Source: Planctomycetota bacterium (lineage in GTDB: Bacteria; Planctomycetota; UBA8742; UBA2392). From it: a stretch of 64,000 nt of DNA. Positions within the stretch are counted from its first letter, which is position 1; each line of letters opens with the position of its first letter. A model generated the notes under the pieces. The model was not told where the DNA came from. It searched no databases and was given only the letters and a program-made list of their open reading frames with translations. The stretch lies in the NCBI GenBank assembly GCA_016712285.1, contig JADJRK010000001.1:806001-870000 (forward strand), read 5' to 3'. Shown here piece after piece: positions 31,835 through 40,482 of the stretch. Made by a program: the position numbers and the translations under genes.

Positions 31835-32485
31835 TCAGGAATAGCGTTCTTCCTTCCACGGGTTGCCATGGTTGTGGTAGCCGCGCACTTCCCAGAACCC
31901 GCGCTTGTCTTTGTTCATGAACTCGATGGCCTTCAGCCACTTCGCGCTTTTCCAGCCGTAGAGCTGCGGCACCCACATGCGCACCGGCCCGCCGTGCACG
32001 CGCTCCAAGGGCTTCCCGTCAAAGCTGTGAATCAGCGCGACATCCGGCTGTTCGAGCTCGGACAGGGGCACGTTGGTTGTATAGCCGTCGTAGCCATGGA
32101 ACATGACGTGCGTAGCTTCCGGCTTCACGTTCAGGTGCTTGAGAAAATCCTGCCACAGCACGCCCTGGATGCGCGCGTCGTAAATCGACCAGGTCGTCAC
32201 GCAATGGAAGTCCGTCACTAGTTCCGTCTGAGGCAGCGTGAGAAACTCTTCCCACTTGAATGTGCGCTCGTCCGCGGCGCCGCTGATTTTCAGCAGCCAC
32301 ATGTCGGGCGGAATATCCGGCTGCAGGCCCAGGTCCAGCACGGGCCATGAGTCGGTGACCAGCTTCTGGCCGGGCGGCAGGCGGCCGGGCGCGGGGAACT
32401 CGAGGCCGATGCCCTTGCCTTCGCCCGAGCGTTTCTCGGCCAGTTTCTGTTTGGCGTCGATCAGTTTGTCGTTCGTGTCTGCCAT
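31835..32485 (-). CDS. Sulfite-oxidase-like molybdopterin oxidoreductase
   Basis: 216 residues from ATG 32485 (a longer frame to 32674 is rejected as it begins before the divergent promoter). A cofactor-binding fold of the sulfite oxidase/MsrP group: 'GLQPDIPPDMWLLKISGAAD', 'ELVTDFHCVTTWSIYDARIQ' with the molybdenum-ligating Cys95, 'HVMFHGYDGYTTNVPLSELE', 'GGPVRMWVPQLYGWKSAKW' and 'FWEVRGYHNHGNPW'. No Tat signal and no haem domain is present, so it is the short cytoplasmic type. Head of a three-gene operon with a membrane protein and the HTTM-DCC fusion. Substrate unknown. Confidence 0.9.
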   Translation of the reverse strand: MADTNDKLIDAKQKLAEKRSGEGKGIGLEFPAPGRLPPGQKLVTDSWPVLDLGLQPDIPPDMWLLKISGAADERTFKWEEFLTLPQTELVTDFHCVTTWSIYDARIQGVLWQDFLKHLNVKPEATHVMFHGYDGYTTNVPLSELEQPDVALIHSFDGKPLERVHGGPVRMWVPQLYGWKSAKWLKAIEFMNKDKRGFWEVRGYHNHGNPWKEERYS

Positions 32486-32567
32486 TGCCCACCCCGCGGG
32501 ATTGTAGCGTGTACATGGGCCCGCGTGAAACAGCCATCCGTTTGTCAGCGTGCGGAAAGGATCAGCC

Positions 32568-33146
32568 ATGCCTGCGACATTCCTGGAGTCAGACCGATTG
32601 TGGTATCGCGCGCCGGAGAAATCCGACGTTCCATTTCTTACATCCGCGCTGCTTGACCCGCGTGTCCGCCGCAACCTGCTGGTCGGCCGCTACCCGTTCA
32701 GCGAAGCCGGCGAAGAAAAGTGGATCGAGCGCCACGCCCAGCCCCCGGCTGTCGATGGCGTCACCGACGTGGTCATGGTTTTCGGGCCCAAGGGCAGCGA
32801 GCAGCCGCTTGGCAGCACTGGCTTGCATCGCATCTCGATGCTGCATCGCAGCGCCGAGTGGGGCATCTTCATCGGCCGCCCCGAAGAGTGGGGCAAGGGC
32901 TATGGCCGCGAAGTCGCGCGCGGCATGCTGCGCTATGGGTTCGATACGCTGAACCTGCATCGCATTCACCTGCGCGTGAACGCCGACAATGAACGCGGCA
33001 TCAAAGCCTACCGCGCCGCCGGGTTCATCGATGAAGGCCGCCAGCGCGAGGCCAGTTATGTGGAGGGCAAGTACGTTGACCTTGTGTTGATGGCTGTCTT
33101 GCGGCACGAGTGGCGCAAGTCGGTCGTCGAGCAGCCATCGCGATAG
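32568..33146 (+). CDS. GNAT acetyltransferase, RimJ/RimL type
   Basis: 192 residues from ATG 32568 (AAAGGA upstream; an earlier in-frame start is rejected). 'LESDRLWYRAPEKSDVPFLT' at the start, 'GSTGLHRISMLHRSAEWGIF', the acetyl-CoA loop 'EEWGKGYGREVARGMLRYGF', 'LHRIHLRVNADNERGIKAYR' and 'AAGFIDEGRQREASYVEGKY' follow the RimJ/RimL (Acetyltransf_3) pattern. These acetylate N-terminal or side-chain amines. It diverges from the molybdoenzyme across 82 bp and precedes the exporter operon by 54 bp, without an obvious terminator. Confidence 0.9.
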   Translation: MPATFLESDRLWYRAPEKSDVPFLTSALLDPRVRRNLLVGRYPFSEAGEEKWIERHAQPPAVDGVTDVVMVFGPKGSEQPLGSTGLHRISMLHRSAEWGIFIGRPEEWGKGYGREVARGMLRYGFDTLNLHRIHLRVNADNERGIKAYRAAGFIDEGRQREASYVEGKYVDLVLMAVLRHEWRKSVVEQPSR

Positions 33147-33200
33147 CCCCTTTCGCAATGCGTTTCACGGGCCATAATCCCGCCGTCAGCAGGAGAGCCC

Positions 33201-34442
33201 GTGAAACGCATTATCGTGCTTGTGGTGTTTGGCGTCATCCTTGCGGCGGGCGTGTTCGCCCTGCTCAGCGCGGCATTCCGGCCCATCGAGATTACGACCG
33301 CTTCCGTGACGAGCGGCAGGGCGATCGAAACCGTGTACGCCACCGGCTATGTCGAGGCCAAAGAGCGGCGCAGCCTGAAGGCGCCGCGTGCAGGAGTCAT
33401 CGCCGCGATCATGAAGTCGGCGGCAGGTGCAGTGCTGGGCGAGGGAATGGAAGTACGCGCAGGCACCCCATTGTTGCAGCTTCGTGACACGGCCCTTGAG
33501 TCGCGCATTCGCGCAGCGCAGGCCGAAGTCGATCGCGTCACCGAAAAACTGACGCCCGACAGCCCCTTTCGCCAGGCCTACGCCTTGCGCGTTACCGAGG
33601 CCGGCCAGGTTGCCGCCGACGACCGTGCCCGCGAACAGCGCATGAAGCAACAGTTTGAGTCCAACAACATCTCGCGCGACACCTATGACCAGGCCCGCAC
33701 CCGCGCCGAGGTCAGTGAACAGCGGCACGCGCAGGTGCAGCAGGAGTACGACCAGGCCATCGCGGACCTGACCACGGCGATCACCGCAGCCCGCAGCGAG
33801 GAAGAAGGCCTTCGCGCCCAACAGGCCGACAACCTGATTGTCTCGCCGATTGACGGCGTGATTCTGCGGCTGCCTTACAAGCAGGGCGAGTTCGTGCCCT
33901 CGGGCGCAGAGGTTGCAAAGGTGGGGGACCAGCGCGAGCTCATCATCGAGGCCGACGTCAACGAAGACGATATCGCGCGGGTGCAGTTGGGCCAGCGCGT
34001 GTTGATCCGCCTGGCGGGCTATGACCAGACGAGCGTCGATGGCGAAGTGTACGAGATTCTTCCCGACGCCGACCGCGCCACCAAGGGCTACACCGTGCGA
34101 ATCAAGTTCGCAGAGGCTCGATTCATCGCCAGCGAAAAGGGCGCGTTGACCGGGCGGGTTTCGCTGACCAAGGACGTTGAACCGCGCTCGGGCATGACCG
34201 CAGAACTTGGCGTGATCGTACGCGAGAAAGAAAGCGCGATCATCTTTCCGCGCACCGCGCTTTCTGCCAATGGGACCGTGTTTGTTGTGGATGGCAACAA
34301 GGTAAGCGAGGTCAAGGTCTCGCTGGGACTGACCAACTTCAGCGTCTGCGAAGCCGTCGCCGGCTTGAAAGAAGGGCAGCAGGTGGCGGTCAGCGAAGTG
34401 AAGTCACTCAGCGATGGCGCGCGCGTCTCAACCAGGGAGTAG
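33201..34442 (+). CDS. HlyD/MacA-like periplasmic adaptor
   Basis: 413 residues from GTG 33201 with GGAG upstream. An N-terminal transmembrane anchor ('IIVLVVFGVILAAGVFALL') is followed by a biotinyl-lipoyl half ('GYVEAKERRSLKAPRAGVIA'), a helical hairpin (about 110-205), the second lipoyl half ('LIVSPIDGVILRLPYKQGEF') and a beta-barrel domain ('LIIEADVNEDDIARVQLGQR'), the order of membrane fusion proteins. It is the first gene of an ABC exporter of the MacAB/LolCDE-like design that would link an inner-membrane ABC pump to the periplasm or an outer-membrane channel. Substrate unknown. Confidence 0.9.
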   Translation: MKRIIVLVVFGVILAAGVFALLSAAFRPIEITTASVTSGRAIETVYATGYVEAKERRSLKAPRAGVIAAIMKSAAGAVLGEGMEVRAGTPLLQLRDTALESRIRAAQAEVDRVTEKLTPDSPFRQAYALRVTEAGQVAADDRAREQRMKQQFESNNISRDTYDQARTRAEVSEQRHAQVQQEYDQAIADLTTAITAARSEEEGLRAQQADNLIVSPIDGVILRLPYKQGEFVPSGAEVAKVGDQRELIIEADVNEDDIARVQLGQRVLIRLAGYDQTSVDGEVYEILPDADRATKGYTVRIKFAEARFIASEKGALTGRVSLTKDVEPRSGMTAELGVIVREKESAIIFPRTALSANGTVFVVDGNKVSEVKVSLGLTNFSVCEAVAGLKEGQQVAVSEVKSLSDGARVSTRE

Positions 34443-34445
34443 GCT

Positions 34446-35705
34446 ATCCGACTGTTTCCGCTGATCCTGATCGCGCGGCGTCACCTGCTGCACAACACCT
34501 TTCGCACGGTAGTGTCCGTCAGCGGCGTGGCGATCGGCGTGACGTTCATGATCATGCTCAGTGCGCTCATGACCGGCTTTGAGAAGAAGTTTGTCACCGA
34601 GACCATCGAAGTAAGCCCCCACGTGACCATCTACGACGAGCGCCGCGAGCCCACAGACGAGTTCGCCACCTGGCTCAGCGCGCAGTCCGGCGGCATCGCG
34701 ACCGTCGAAAGCGCCCGGCCGCGCGACGTGCCCCAGCGCATCAAGAAGCCGTCTGAGATCGTGCGCATGCTGCGCGGCATGCCCGAGGTGCAGGCCGCCG
34801 CGCCCAACGTCGTCGGCACTGCCATTCTCAATTTCGGCTCGCGCGAACGCGGCGTGAACCTGATGGGCATTGAGCCCGAGGCGCAAGAGTCGGTCAGTTC
34901 CATCGATTCCTATATTGAGGACGGCCGCATCTATGACCTGTACAGCGCCGGCGGCGCCGTGCTGCTGGGCGGCGGCATCGCTGACCTGATGGGCGTGACC
35001 AAGGGCGACACCGTCAACGTCAAGCTGCGCGGCGGCGACACCCGTGCCCTGCGCGTGGTCGGCATCTTCCGCACCGGCATCACCACGATCGACTACAGCC
35101 GCGCCTACACGCTGATTACCGTAGCGCAGCAACTGCTGGGGCTTGGCCGCGACGTCAACCAGATTGTCGTGCGGCTGCACGACCATGAGCAGGCGCAGGA
35201 AGTCGCGTCGTCGATTGAGCAGCAGATCAATTACCGGGCCGAAAGCTGGCAGGAAGCCAACGCGAACTTTCTGTCGATTTTTGTGTTGCAGCAGTTCATT
35301 ACGTACCTGGTGACCGGCGGCATCATGATCGTGGCGGCGTTCGGCATCCTGAACGTGCTGGTCATGCTCGTGATGGAAAAGCTGCCCGAGATCGCGATGC
35401 TCAAAAGCATGGGCTATTCCGGCCGCGACATCACCTTCACGTTCTTCCTGGAAGGACTGGTGATCGGCCTTGCTGGCGTGATCACGGGTTGCGTCTTCGG
35501 GTACTATCTAACCGAGTTCGTGGGCAGCCTGCCGATCCCCATGACCGGGTTGATCCAGAGCGAGAACCTGGTCATGAACAACGTGCCGCGGCTTTACATC
35601 GTCGCGGGCATTGCAGCGATGATCGTGACCATCCTGGCCAGTGTGCTGCCCGCCATGCGCGCGGGCCGCCTCGACCCGGTGGCCACCCTGCGCGGCCACG
35701 CATGA
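34446..35705 (+). CDS. MacB/FtsX-type ABC transporter permease (start codon uncertain)
   Basis: About 419 residues if started at ATC 34446. The frame upstream of the first canonical start (GTG 34512) reads 'RLFPLILIARRHLLHNTFRT', the classic permease leader. The stop of the adaptor is in the same frame at 34440. Neither ATG, GTG nor TTG occurs between. AGGGAG (34434-34439) stands 6 bp before ATC and 12 bp before CTG 34452, while GTG 34512 has no ribosome site. It has an N-terminal helix, a large extracytoplasmic MacB-type core ('VQAAAPNVVGTAILNFGSRE', 'GGGIADLMGVTKGDTVNVKL') and three C-terminal helices with 'LPEIAMLKSMGYSGRDI'. Works with the ATPase downstream. Confidence 0.82.
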   Translation: MRLFPLILIARRHLLHNTFRTVVSVSGVAIGVTFMIMLSALMTGFEKKFVTETIEVSPHVTIYDERREPTDEFATWLSAQSGGIATVESARPRDVPQRIKKPSEIVRMLRGMPEVQAAAPNVVGTAILNFGSRERGVNLMGIEPEAQESVSSIDSYIEDGRIYDLYSAGGAVLLGGGIADLMGVTKGDTVNVKLRGGDTRALRVVGIFRTGITTIDYSRAYTLITVAQQLLGLGRDVNQIVVRLHDHEQAQEVASSIEQQINYRAESWQEANANFLSIFVLQQFITYLVTGGIMIVAAFGILNVLVMLVMEKLPEIAMLKSMGYSGRDITFTFFLEGLVIGLAGVITGCVFGYYLTEFVGSLPIPMTGLIQSENLVMNNVPRLYIVAGIAAMIVTILASVLPAMRAGRLDPVATLRGHA

Positions 35706-35801
35706 ACGATGGGCCGCTGGGTTACAGGCCTGTTGGGTGTGTTGGTCTAGGGGCGCATCGGCTATCATGGGCGCGAACCTTGCCATGCGGGGCCATGCCT
35801 G

Positions 35802-36551
35802 ATGGAAGCGCCTGTCATTGAGCTTCAGGACCTTGAGCGCACCCTCGGCGAGGGCGAAAGCCGCACGCGTGTGTTAAAGGGCCTGAACCTGACGATTCGT
35901 CGGGGCGAGTTCTGCTCGATTGTCGGGCCATCCGGCAGCGGGAAGTCCACCCTGATGTACCTGCTGGGGGCGCTGGATCGGCCCACTGCGGGCGCCGTGC
36001 GCATCGATGGCCACGACACCGCCCGCATGGGCGACGTGGAGCTGGCAGACCTGCGCAACCGCAAGCTCGGTTTCATCTTTCAGTTTCACTACCTGCTGCC
36101 CGAGTTCTCGGCGCTGGAAAACGTCATGATGCCCATGTTCAAGCTCGGCACGCCGTACGCCGAGGCTGCCGACCGGGCCCGCGACCTGCTGACCGGCCTT
36201 GGCATCGGCGACAAGACCCACCGCCCCCCGGGCAAGCTTTCGGGCGGCGAGCAGCAGCGTGTGGCCATCGCCCGGGCCCTGGCGAACAGCCCGCTGGCAG
36301 TGCTGGGCGACGAACCCACGGGCAACCTGGATACCCGCAATGCCGACAATGTATTCGCAGCCTTCGAAAAGCTGGTAAAAGAGCAGCACCAGACCATCGT
36401 GGTGGTTACGCACGACCTCGACATGGCTGCCCGCACGGACCGGATTATCCGGATCGTGGACGGGCTGATTGTTGATGACGGGCCGACCGCAGATGTGCTT
36501 GAACGCATGAAGTCCCAGGACGCGGCCCTGTCCGTGCGCAGCCATGAATGA
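35802..36551 (+). CDS. ABC transporter ATP-binding protein (LolD/MacB type)
   Basis: 249 residues. Walker A 'IVGPSGSGKSTLMYLLGALD' near residue 40, Q-loop 'GFIFQFHYLLPEFSALENVM', signature 'GKLSGGEQQRVAIARALANS', Walker B 'LAVLGDEPTGNLDTRNA' and the switch 'VVVTHDLDMAARTDRIIRI'. The Walker B has G-D-E in the usual L-D-E or A-D-E position. It powers the MacB-type permease encoded 96 bp upstream. Its 3' end overlaps the next gene by 8 bp, so that protein is made together with the exporter. Confidence 0.95.
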   Translation: MEAPVIELQDLERTLGEGESRTRVLKGLNLTIRRGEFCSIVGPSGSGKSTLMYLLGALDRPTAGAVRIDGHDTARMGDVELADLRNRKLGFIFQFHYLLPEFSALENVMMPMFKLGTPYAEAADRARDLLTGLGIGDKTHRPPGKLSGGEQQRVAIARALANSPLAVLGDEPTGNLDTRNADNVFAAFEKLVKEQHQTIVVVTHDLDMAARTDRIIRIVDGLIVDDGPTADVLERMKSQDAALSVRSHE

Positions 36552-38652
36552 GCAGGACAACAAGCCCAAAGGCGAGCCGTCCGGGTCTCCGCAAGCCGCG
36601 GACACCTCGGATGCCGGCGAAAGCGTGGTGCGGAACTATGCGGCTTCGGGCGATCGCGGATCTGAGTTCGAAACGCGCGAGGTGCCTGCGCTAAACGACG
36701 AAGAAGACGACCCGGGGCAAACCAAGTATCCGCCCTCGAGCGAGTCGGATGGATCTGAAAGCGTGTTCAAGGTAGTGGTAGACGGGCGCCGCCCCGGCTC
36801 GATCCTGGACACCAAGGTTCTCCACAACGACAACGTGCCGGAGGCCCCCGACGAGTTCGAGACCGGCATCAAGGTGCCCGTCGATGCGCAGCGGCCGGGC
36901 TCGGATTCATCCACGGTGACGATCACCCGCGACGCGGTCGAGCCATCCGACGAAACCGACACAGACACCGTCAGGGCGCCGCGCGGGGCCGATAACTTTG
37001 ACGACCTGGAAACGCGCGAAGTGCCTGTCTTGCGCGAAGAATGGCGCGACCGGGCAGCCAAAGTTGCCGAGTCGCTTGGCGAGACGGCGGAAGTCGTCGG
37101 CGCCTGGGAAGACGACGAGGGCGACAGCTCGCTTGCGCACTCGGTAGCCGTTGCCAGTGGCGCGTTCCCCCTGCCTGAGAACGAACGCCCGGCCGCAATC
37201 GCCGGCTCTGTGTTGGAAAAGGCCCGCGAGGCACAGCGCGCTTGGGCGGCTTTGCGCTTTGAGCAGCGCATGCCGAAGTTTGACGCCCTGCGCAAAGAGC
37301 TGGTGTTTCAGCGCGGCGACTACGTCCCGTCCATGGCAACGGCCATCGGCCGGCCGATGGTGGAAACGCTGACCGGCGAGTACATCCCCGTGTTGGAAGC
37401 GCTGCGCACCCTTGAGGACATCTTTCCGCCACTGCTGGTCGAGTGGCATGCGGGCGCGGCTGCGCTCGCCGCCGACGGCCAGTCCGCATGCGTACGCATG
37501 GTGCCGTGGGGCATCGTCGTGGTCGTGAACCCGCCGATGGCGCCGTTTGGCTTTCCCATGGCTGTGGCGATCGATGCCCTCGCGGCAGGCAATGCCGTGA
37601 TCGTATGCGCAAGCGAGCAGCACCCGCGGGTCAGCGAAACCATGCGCAAGATGTTCCAACGCGCGGGCTTTGCAGAGCACCTGGTGCAGGTCGTTTCGGG
37701 CGCGCCTGAGACCGTACTGGCAACCATCGATGCCGCGCCGGACAAGTTCATCTTCTTTGGCGACACAGAAGTCGCGGCAAAGCTGTCTGCACGCTGCACC
37801 AGCCTTGGCGTCGAGTTTCAGCACGTGCGCCCGGGTAAAGACACGTTGCTGGTACTGCCCGATGCCCCGCTTGACCGCGCGGTTCACGCCGCCATTTGGG
37901 GCGCCTTTGCGTCCGGCGGCCTGCTGCCGGGCAGTATAGAGCGTGTTGTGGTTGCGGCATCTCTGTACGACCAGTTTCGCATGCGCTTTGTCGAGGCGAT
38001 CCGCGCCATGAACAGTCACCATGCGCAACTGGCGACCATCGGCGAGTCGTTCAACCCGCGGCGTTTCCAGATGCTGATGGACGACGCGGTGGCACACGGT
38101 GCCCGCGCCACATGGCCCGCCGGCGAAGAGCCCGGCCGCTGGATTCATTGGAAAGCCGTGGTCGTCGAGAACGTTGGCGCAACCGCCAAGCTAAGCCGCG
38201 AGCGCCTCGAGGGCCCCGGCGCCGCACTGTACCGCAGCGAGAAGCCTGCCGACGACATTCGTTCGCTGCTGTCGCAGGCGCCCGCGGGCACGCTTTCGGT
38301 GCTCGGCAAGCCATCGCGGGAGCTTCGGACCGAGCTGGAACGAATGCCGGTTGCACGACTGCTTTTTCAGGACGTGTTTCCGTCCACCGCAGGCAGCCGC
38401 AGCGTGCTGGGCCCCGAGTTGCCACGCACGATGTGCAGCCCCGCGAGTATGCTTCGGCCAATGGTGGTCGGCGACGGCGACCCCGTGGCCGGCCGAGTGG
38501 GCTGGTTTCCGTACACGGACGACAAAGCCTATGCGCTGATGGAAGCGATAGAGGCCGCCTACGGTCTGGAAACCGGCAAGCGCATCAAGGCGGCTCTGCG
38601 CCTGGCGCTGAACCCCAGCAAGCGCAAGCTGCTGCGCGGCGACAACTCCTAG
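36544..38652 (+). CDS. Aldehyde-dehydrogenase-fold pseudoenzyme with acidic N-terminus
   Basis: 702 residues. The first 190 are acidic and disordered, with repeated motifs 'FETREVPALND'/'LETREVPVLRE' and 'DGRRPGS'/'DAQRPGS'. The remainder follows an ALDH fold but all catalytic residues are gone: the PWNFP asparagine is Gly (PFGFP, 336), the KPAE lysine is Cys (CASE), the LELGGK glutamate is absent around 424-428, and the GQxC nucleophile position reads GLLP (Pro 462). NAD-dependent dehydrogenase activity is therefore very unlikely. It overlaps the ABC ATPase gene by 8 bp. A structural or regulatory partner role is inferred. Confidence 0.85.
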   Translation: MNEQDNKPKGEPSGSPQAADTSDAGESVVRNYAASGDRGSEFETREVPALNDEEDDPGQTKYPPSSESDGSESVFKVVVDGRRPGSILDTKVLHNDNVPEAPDEFETGIKVPVDAQRPGSDSSTVTITRDAVEPSDETDTDTVRAPRGADNFDDLETREVPVLREEWRDRAAKVAESLGETAEVVGAWEDDEGDSSLAHSVAVASGAFPLPENERPAAIAGSVLEKAREAQRAWAALRFEQRMPKFDALRKELVFQRGDYVPSMATAIGRPMVETLTGEYIPVLEALRTLEDIFPPLLVEWHAGAAALAADGQSACVRMVPWGIVVVVNPPMAPFGFPMAVAIDALAAGNAVIVCASEQHPRVSETMRKMFQRAGFAEHLVQVVSGAPETVLATIDAAPDKFIFFGDTEVAAKLSARCTSLGVEFQHVRPGKDTLLVLPDAPLDRAVHAAIWGAFASGGLLPGSIERVVVAASLYDQFRMRFVEAIRAMNSHHAQLATIGESFNPRRFQMLMDDAVAHGARATWPAGEEPGRWIHWKAVVVENVGATAKLSRERLEGPGAALYRSEKPADDIRSLLSQAPAGTLSVLGKPSRELRTELERMPVARLLFQDVFPSTAGSRSVLGPELPRTMCSPASMLRPMVVGDGDPVAGRVGWFPYTDDKAYALMEAIEAAYGLETGKRIKAALRLALNPSKRKLLRGDNS

Positions 38653-38665
38653 TTGGTGTGATTGC

Positions 38666-40432
38666 CTACAGCCCGCCGTAGAACGGCCTGCGGGCCAGCT
38701 CGGCGTATTTCGGCTGCGTGTTCTGTGGGTCCGCGCGACGCATCACGATGTATGGGCCTGCGACCACGCCGTCGAGTCCCTGGTCTCGCCAACTTTCCCG
38801 CGCGTCCTGGATTGTGCGCGTGAGCTGACCCCGCCGGTTAAGCCAGGGCGTGCAAAGCAGCGGTGTGCGGCCCGCCGCCTTGCGAAACGCCTTCAGCAGC
38901 GATGCCGTTGCCGGGTCTGCTGATTCGTAAATCACCTGCACCGGTACCGGCGCATTCGGGTTCATGCGTCCGGTCCAGACCTGGGGCCGGCGCGGCTTCA
39001 ACCAGTACTCACCGACGGGCTTGGGCGGCATCTTTTCGGTGCCGAGAAAATCGGCCTGCAGCTCGGTGTCCAGGATCAGCGTCGGCACTTCGTGCCAGAA
39101 TACGTCGGGCCGCGCGTGCTGCTGCAACGCGCTGCGCAACTCGGGCAGGTCACCGCGGCACAGCAGCGAGCGATTGCCAAGTCCCAGCCGCGAAAGGTCT
39201 ACGCGCCCGGTGATGCGCGCGAGCACGGCCCCTCCGGCCAGCAGTTCGGCGGCGCGCCTTTCAATGTGTTCGGGCTGGTCGATCCACACGCCGCCCTTGG
39301 CCTGTTCGCTGCGCGCAAAGTCGGCGCATTCGCTTTCGCTGGCGTCGGTGCCCAGGCGCGGCTGGCCCAGCGGCAGCACGTGCTCAACGCCCGCCTTCTC
39401 GGCCAACGCCATGATGGCCGCACCCACGGCGTTGCCTGCATCGGTAGGGGCGGGGCAGATCGACAGCTGCCGGGCACGCGTGCCGGCCACCAGTGCCGGA
39501 TAGAGCGAGCGCAGGCCGAACACGCTGCCGGTAAGCACAATGTTCTCGCAGGCGGTTTTCAGCGCGCAGCGATCAATCCACTGCGAAAGAAAGTCCTCCA
39601 GAAACTGGCGCATGGCGCCCGCAATGTGGTCAAAGCGGCGTCGCCTCAGGTGCGTGCGCAGGAACTCCACGCAGTCGTACGTCTCCGGCAGATTGCCCGA
39701 TCGCCGCCAGTTCAGCGGGAGCAGCGGGTCGAACTCGAACAGAATCGAAAGGCGCTTCGTCACCTTCGAAAGCTGCAGCCCGCGCGAAAGCGCGCCAAGG
39801 TCCATCAGCAGGCTTTCGTCGCGTTCAGGCACCATGCCCAGCAGGTATGTGACCGTTTCCAGGAACGCGCCAAGGCTGTTGTCTTCGTCAATGGTGGCCA
39901 CGCGGTCAAGCCGCCCGCCGCGGCTGACGTGAACGCTGGCGGCAATGCCGTCGCCCGAGTTCTCGCACACGAGCACGAGCAACCGCCCATCGGGCGCGTG
40001 CGTGCTGGCGGCTGCAATCGCGGCCTGTGCCAGGTGATGGTCAATAAAGGTGCTGCGGTCGGCACGCAGGCCCAGTTTCTCCAGTGGCCGCAGGCGGTCG
40101 CGCCGCGAAGGCTTGCGCCCGCCAAAGGGCACGGCGCTGCGCAGGATGCGCTTCGTGACGCCCCGAAAAGTGCCGGACTCGGCAAATTGTTTCAGCAGCT
40201 CGCGGCGTGTGCGGCGCTGGGGCAGGTGCTGGCCTGCAAACGCGATCACGTCCACGTCTTCGCCGCGCAGGCCTTCAACGGCCAGCAGTTGCTCGGTCGC
40301 CATGCGCGGAAAACCGCTGATCTCGAATGGGTCATCCACATAGTCGGCTTCAAACCCCACGCGCACGGTGGCGCCATCGCGCAGCAGCGCAACACTGGGG
40401 TCTTTGCCATCATGGATTCCGAGGACGAGCAT
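38666..40432 (-). CDS. NodU/CmcH-type carbamoyltransferase
   Basis: 588 residues from ATG 40432; the longer frame is rejected because it runs into pdxJ. The N-terminal Kae1-like half has 'VLGIHDGKDPSVALLRDGAT' and the metal-binding 'STFIDHHLAQAAIAAAST', with 'LLMDLGALSRGLQLSK' and 'NIVLTGSVFGLRSLYPAL'. The C-terminal half has 'RLGLGNRSLLCRGD', 'ILDTELQADFLGTEKMPPKP' and 'LLCTPWLNRRGQ'. The family transfers carbamoyl from carbamoyl phosphate to hydroxyls of antibiotics, Nod factors or sugars. The consensus 'GPRALGNRS' is divergent. No biosynthetic cluster is around, so the substrate is open. It diverges from pdxJ over 50 bp. Confidence 0.85.
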   Translation of the reverse strand: MLVLGIHDGKDPSVALLRDGATVRVGFEADYVDDPFEISGFPRMATEQLLAVEGLRGEDVDVIAFAGQHLPQRRTRRELLKQFAESGTFRGVTKRILRSAVPFGGRKPSRRDRLRPLEKLGLRADRSTFIDHHLAQAAIAAASTHAPDGRLLVLVCENSGDGIAASVHVSRGGRLDRVATIDEDNSLGAFLETVTYLLGMVPERDESLLMDLGALSRGLQLSKVTKRLSILFEFDPLLPLNWRRSGNLPETYDCVEFLRTHLRRRRFDHIAGAMRQFLEDFLSQWIDRCALKTACENIVLTGSVFGLRSLYPALVAGTRARQLSICPAPTDAGNAVGAAIMALAEKAGVEHVLPLGQPRLGTDASESECADFARSEQAKGGVWIDQPEHIERRAAELLAGGAVLARITGRVDLSRLGLGNRSLLCRGDLPELRSALQQHARPDVFWHEVPTLILDTELQADFLGTEKMPPKPVGEYWLKPRRPQVWTGRMNPNAPVPVQVIYESADPATASLLKAFRKAAGRTPLLCTPWLNRRGQLTRTIQDARESWRDQGLDGVVAGPYIVMRRADPQNTQPKYAELARRPFYGGL

Positions 40433-40482
40433 GCAGTGGAAAGTATAGTGCCAGCCGACCGGCTTTGGGAACGGGGTAGAGA

